A DNA stretch of 64,000 bases, from positions 1,488,001-1,552,000 of the forward strand of contig NZ_CP168219.1 of the NCBI RefSeq assembly GCF_041714655.1, written 5' to 3'. The DNA comes from Pseudoroseicyclus_A sp041714655. Its GTDB lineage: Bacteria > Pseudomonadota > Alphaproteobacteria > Rhodobacterales > Rhodobacteraceae. A program made the position numbers and the translations under genes. Positions 61,466 to 64,000 of this stretch are shown here, one piece after another. Numbering within the stretch: position 1 is the stretch's first letter; every line of letters starts with the position of its first letter. The notes under the pieces were generated by a model. It ran no database searches. It was not told the DNA's origin and worked only from the letters and a program-made list of their open reading frames with translations.

Positions 61466-62736
61466 CACAGCAGCGGCTCGATCGCGGCGCAGAGACCGTC
61501 CATCGCCGCCTGCGGGTCGGCATCGGGCTGCCAGAGCGCATCGAAGGCCGGGCGCATCGCCGCCTCGATCTGCGGATAGGCCGGGTGGTCGGGCAGGACC
61601 TTGCCCGTCTCGATGCCGCCCGCGACGATCTGCATCTGCTCGGGCGTGACGGCGGGGTTGGACGACAGGTAATCGTCGCTCGACAGCACCGAGGCCCGCG
61701 CCGGCGGGAAGAAGGCCGACATGGTCGCCGTGTTCTCGGCATTGGTCATGAAGGCAATAAACTCCGCCGCGAGCTCGGGATGGGGCGCGTTGGCGAAGGC
61801 GACGACGGCCGCCTGGCCGACGACGCCGACATCACCGGCGGGCCCGGAGGGCAGGGGAGCGATGCCCCAGTCGAAATCCACGCCGTCGAGCTTCGAGACG
61901 CGGCTGATCTGCGTCATCGTCAGCGCGGCATTGCCGGTGAAGAAATCGCCCTGCTCGCCCGGCGGCACGGCGGCCTCGGTGCCGTAGATCATGTCGTGAT
62001 AGAGCGTCGCCGCCTCGACCGCCTCGGGCGAGGCGAAGCCGCAGGTGCCATCCTCCGACCAGGCGTCGCCGCCATAGGCGCGGATGATCGGGATGAGCGT
62101 ATGCATGGCGCGGCTGCCATAGCCCTCGCCATCGACGCTCTGGAAGCCGTAGACGCCATTGGCCGGGTCGGTCAGCGTCGCGGCCTGCTCGGCCAGCACT
62201 TCCCATGTCCATTCGCCATTGGCGGCGAGAACGTCGGGATGCTCGAGGCCGGCCGCGTCATACATGCTCGCGTTGTAGTAGATGATGAAGGGCGAGGTGG
62301 AGAAAGGCACGCCGTAGACGTCATCGCCCTCTTGCCAGAGGCCCATGGCCGGCTGGCTCAGGTCGTCGAAATCGTAGCCCTCGGTGCCGCGGAGCGTCTC
62401 GCCGATCTCGGCCAGGACGCCGGCCTGCACGAAGGTGGGGGCCGAGGTCTCGAGCAGCCAGCCCATGTCGGGCGCATTGCCGCCGGCGAGCTGCAGCGTG
62501 ATCTTCTGCACGTAATCGGCGAAGGGCACCGTCTCGAAGCTGACCGTGACGCCCGGATGGTCCTCGGCGAAGGCGGCGGCAATGCCGTTCAGCATGTCGA
62601 GATGCGCCTCGCTGCCGGTCCAGACGGTCATGCGCAGATCCTGTGCCTGCGCCATGCCCGTGAGCGCCGTGGTGGACAGCGCCGCGAAGGCGCCGGCGGT
62701 GATGAACCGCTTAATCATCGTGCCGTGATAAGTCAT
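61465..62736 (-). CDS. carbohydrate ABC importer substrate-binding protein (CUT1, SBP_bac_1)
   Basis: A 423-residue periplasmic protein. The signal peptide runs to about residue 31 (TGMAQA before QDLRM). The mature protein begins LRMTVWTGSEAHLDMLNGIAAAF, the usual first strand and helix of SBP_bac_1, followed by APDMGWLLE and YGVPFSTSPFIIYYN. GGGAGGAG lies five bases before the ATG at 62736. It begins 22 bases after the LacI gene stop, so it is probably the second gene of the operon. The ligand is unknown, a sugar or polyol by family. Confidence 0.93.
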   Translation of the reverse strand: MTYHGTMIKRFITAGAFAALSTTALTGMAQAQDLRMTVWTGSEAHLDMLNGIAAAFAEDHPGVTVSFETVPFADYVQKITLQLAGGNAPDMGWLLETSAPTFVQAGVLAEIGETLRGTEGYDFDDLSQPAMGLWQEGDDVYGVPFSTSPFIIYYNASMYDAAGLEHPDVLAANGEWTWEVLAEQAATLTDPANGVYGFQSVDGEGYGSRAMHTLIPIIRAYGGDAWSEDGTCGFASPEAVEAATLYHDMIYGTEAAVPPGEQGDFFTGNAALTMTQISRVSKLDGVDFDWGIAPLPSGPAGDVGVVGQAAVVAFANAPHPELAAEFIAFMTNAENTATMSAFFPPARASVLSSDDYLSSNPAVTPEQMQIVAGGIETGKVLPDHPAYPQIEAAMRPAFDALWQPDADPQAAMDGLCAAIEPLL

Positions 62737-62758
62737 GTCGTCTCCTCCCAGATGTGTC

Positions 62759-63835
62759 TCAGATGGCCGGGGGTTGCACCGTCTCGGACGGCTCCAGGGT
62801 GCAGGGCAGAACGCGCTGCACCGGGCTGGCGGCCCGGCCCGCCAACAGGTCGAGCAGGGCGCCGACCGCCGCCTCGCCCATCTTCTCGCGCGGGATGCGG
62901 ATACGCGTCCAGCGACGGAACTCGGGTCGATCCTCCATCGGAGCGGCGAGCACCCCGATGGAGAGATCCTTGGGAACGCTGAGGCCGAGCCCCTTGAGCA
63001 CCGCCTCGGCCGCCTCGGCATGGGCGGCGCTTTCGGTGAGGATCGCGGTGACGCCCTCGGCGCGCAGGCGGCTCATCCGGGCGGCGTCCAGATCCCCGGG
63101 CGCGAGGCGCAGGAGCCAGTCGTGGCGCTGCACCAGCCCCGCCGCCTCCAGCCCCGCCCAGTAGCCATGCTCGCGGTCGAGATGCTGCTCGCGCGGGTCC
63201 TTCTCGCCCAGATAGGCGATGCGCGCATGGCCGAGCCCGGCGCAATGGGCGACCATGTCGCGGGTCGCGCTCGCATAATCGGCGGCGATATAGCTGATCT
63301 GACCGGCGCTGATCTCGCGCCGGCCGATGGTGACGAAGGGAAACTCCTCGGCGACGAGGCGCGTCAGCTCGCTCTTGTCGGGCTCCTGCCCGAAGAGGAT
63401 GGCGCCGTCGGCCAGCCGCAGGCGATTGGCGCCGGAGGGATAGATCTTGCGGCCCTCGGCCGTGTCGCCCTTCGCCTCGTCGCCCCGCGAGGTGAAGAGA
63501 AGGAGGTCATAGCCCGCCCGCTCGACCCCGCGCTCGATGCCGAGGAGGAAGGGGTAGAAGAAGTTCGCGCGATCCGAGGGAAACACCGGCTCGTAGGTGA
63601 AGACCCCGAGGAGCCGCCGCTCGCCCCCGGCCAGCGAGCGCGCCACGAGGTTCGGCACATAGCCGAGCCGCTGGACGGCATCATGCACGCGCTGGGCGGT
63701 CTCGGGCGCGACGCGGATCGAGGAGTTCTTCTTGGGGCTCAGGACCGCCGAGACGACCGCCGTCGACACGCCCGCCGCCCGCGCGACATCGCGCTGGGTC
63801 ATGGCCCTCGGGCGCTTCTCTTGGCGCGCGGTCAC
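62759..63835 (-). CDS. LacI family transcriptional regulator
   Basis: A 358-residue regulator. The DNA-binding helix-turn-helix and hinge (TQRDVARAAGVSTAVVSAVLS; APETAQRVHDAVQRLGYVPN) are at residues 13-68, then a periplasmic-binding-protein-like sugar-sensing domain (Peripla_BP_3 type). The residues IRVAPETA in the second helix region replace the usual VSPETR slightly. The start is GTG at 63835, or ATG at 63802 which would trim 11 residues; neither has a strong SD. First in the operon, so probably autoregulated through the operator just upstream. Confidence 0.92.
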   Translation of the reverse strand: MTARQEKRPRAMTQRDVARAAGVSTAVVSAVLSPKKNSSIRVAPETAQRVHDAVQRLGYVPNLVARSLAGGERRLLGVFTYEPVFPSDRANFFYPFLLGIERGVERAGYDLLLFTSRGDEAKGDTAEGRKIYPSGANRLRLADGAILFGQEPDKSELTRLVAEEFPFVTIGRREISAGQISYIAADYASATRDMVAHCAGLGHARIAYLGEKDPREQHLDREHGYWAGLEAAGLVQRHDWLLRLAPGDLDAARMSRLRAEGVTAILTESAAHAEAAEAVLKGLGLSVPKDLSIGVLAAPMEDRPEFRRWTRIRIPREKMGEAAVGALLDLLAGRAASPVQRVLPCTLEPSETVQPPAI

Positions 63836-63848
63836 GAATCGACCGGGG

Positions 63849-63866
63849 TGATTGAGCGCTTAATCA
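63849..63866. promoter_or_regulatory. near-palindromic LacI-type operator
   Basis: TGATTGAGCGCTTAATCA, palindromic over 18 bases except for one mismatched pair, with the AGCGCT centre usual for LacI-family sites. It lies directly downstream of the promoter -10 and 14 bases before the LacI start. Confidence 0.7.
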
Positions 63867-63875
63867 TGCGCGAAT

Positions 63876-63904
63876 GCTTAACGCCCGGGCGCGCCGCCTG
63901 TCAA
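63876..63904 (-). promoter_or_regulatory. probable promoter of the LacI sugar operon
   Basis: On the minus strand a consensus TTGACA (63899-63904) and TTAAGC (63876-63881) are 17 bases apart. The start would fall near 63869, at the edge of the operator. Confidence 0.6.
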
Positions 63905-64000
63905 CAACCGCGCCGGGCGTGGCCGATGGGGCGCTCCCGCCAGTGTGACGGGCATCGGACAGGCGCCCTCTTAACGCGCCCGCGCAAACCGGATAACTCC
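63905..64000. other. right edge, no gene seen
   Basis: These 96 bases contain no convincing coding start on either strand; a divergent gene could begin beyond the window. Confidence 0.5.

Overview
The window is GC-rich chromosomal DNA (about two thirds G+C by eye) from an alphaproteobacterium, most likely a Rhodobacterales (Roseobacter/Rhodobacter-like) species. The main clues are a folate-dependent TrmFO, an Usg protein beside gyrA, an RTX protein ending in a Hint domain, a B12-dependent class II ribonucleotide reductase as the ribonucleotide reductase found here, several complete ABC-importer operons, and intergenic hairpin repeats typical of this order. Gene density is high, and almost every open frame longer than about 100 codons that lies antisense to these genes is a shadow produced by GC-rich codon use. 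No prophage, insertion sequence, CRISPR array, rRNA operon or replication origin was seen.

Layout. 1-7.5 kb: housekeeping genes on the minus strand (partial methyltransferase, trmFO, a DUF6614-like gene, gyrA, dsbB, yqaA), with usg and a zinc metallopeptidase on plus. 7.6-10.6 kb: tRNA-Leu(CAA), a 658-base gene-free stretch and the RTX/Hint protein. 10.6-16.4 kb: a MocA-like nucleotidyltransferase, a dimethylglycine/sarcosine dehydrogenase-like flavoprotein, DUF2254, SYLF and GST proteins. 16.5-24.2 kb: a peptide-type ABC importer operon (binding protein, two permeases, an unlisted 56-residue protein and a double ATPase), with an AraC regulator just upstream. 24.3-31.7 kb: miaA, pyrH, acnA, DUF1223 and an orphan fliG. 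31.8-35.5 kb: an M19 dipeptidase facing a glutaryl-CoA dehydrogenase/CoA-transferase pair, with the two facing 3' ends tandemly duplicated between them. 36-38.4 kb: a translationally coupled flavin monooxygenase-RidA-DUF1028 unit. 38.3-42.2 kb: gpt, fabI, pdxH, a double cold-shock-domain protein, DUF192 and tRNA-Pro(TGG). 42.5-46.8 kb: nrdJ behind tandem NrdR-like boxes, a small unknown gene and a strong terminator.

47.7-56.0 kb is a sugar-uptake locus. A ribose-type ABC importer (binding protein, double ATPase, permease) is encoded with a Gfo/Idh/MocA dehydrogenase and a xylose-isomerase-like TIM barrel. Divergently transcribed are a ROK regulator that appears to have lost its kinase and zinc motifs and, overlapping it by ATGA, a second copy of the binding protein that has no signal peptide. 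I read this pair as a split, cytoplasmic sugar sensor; it is the best candidate here for an undescribed regulatory arrangement. 57.1-63.9 kb is a second sugar operon, all on minus: LacI regulator, binding protein, two MalF/MalG-type permeases, an FAD-dependent oxidoreductase and a UgpC-type ATPase. A near-palindromic LacI operator lies beside a TTGACA promoter.

Regulatory sites that support each other include a gyrA promoter that favours a GTG start, an acnA promoter covered by a GTATAC palindrome, a fabI promoter, promoters for both tRNAs, NrdR boxes before nrdJ and several stem-loops at gene ends. All homology statements come from reading the translations; no database search was possible.
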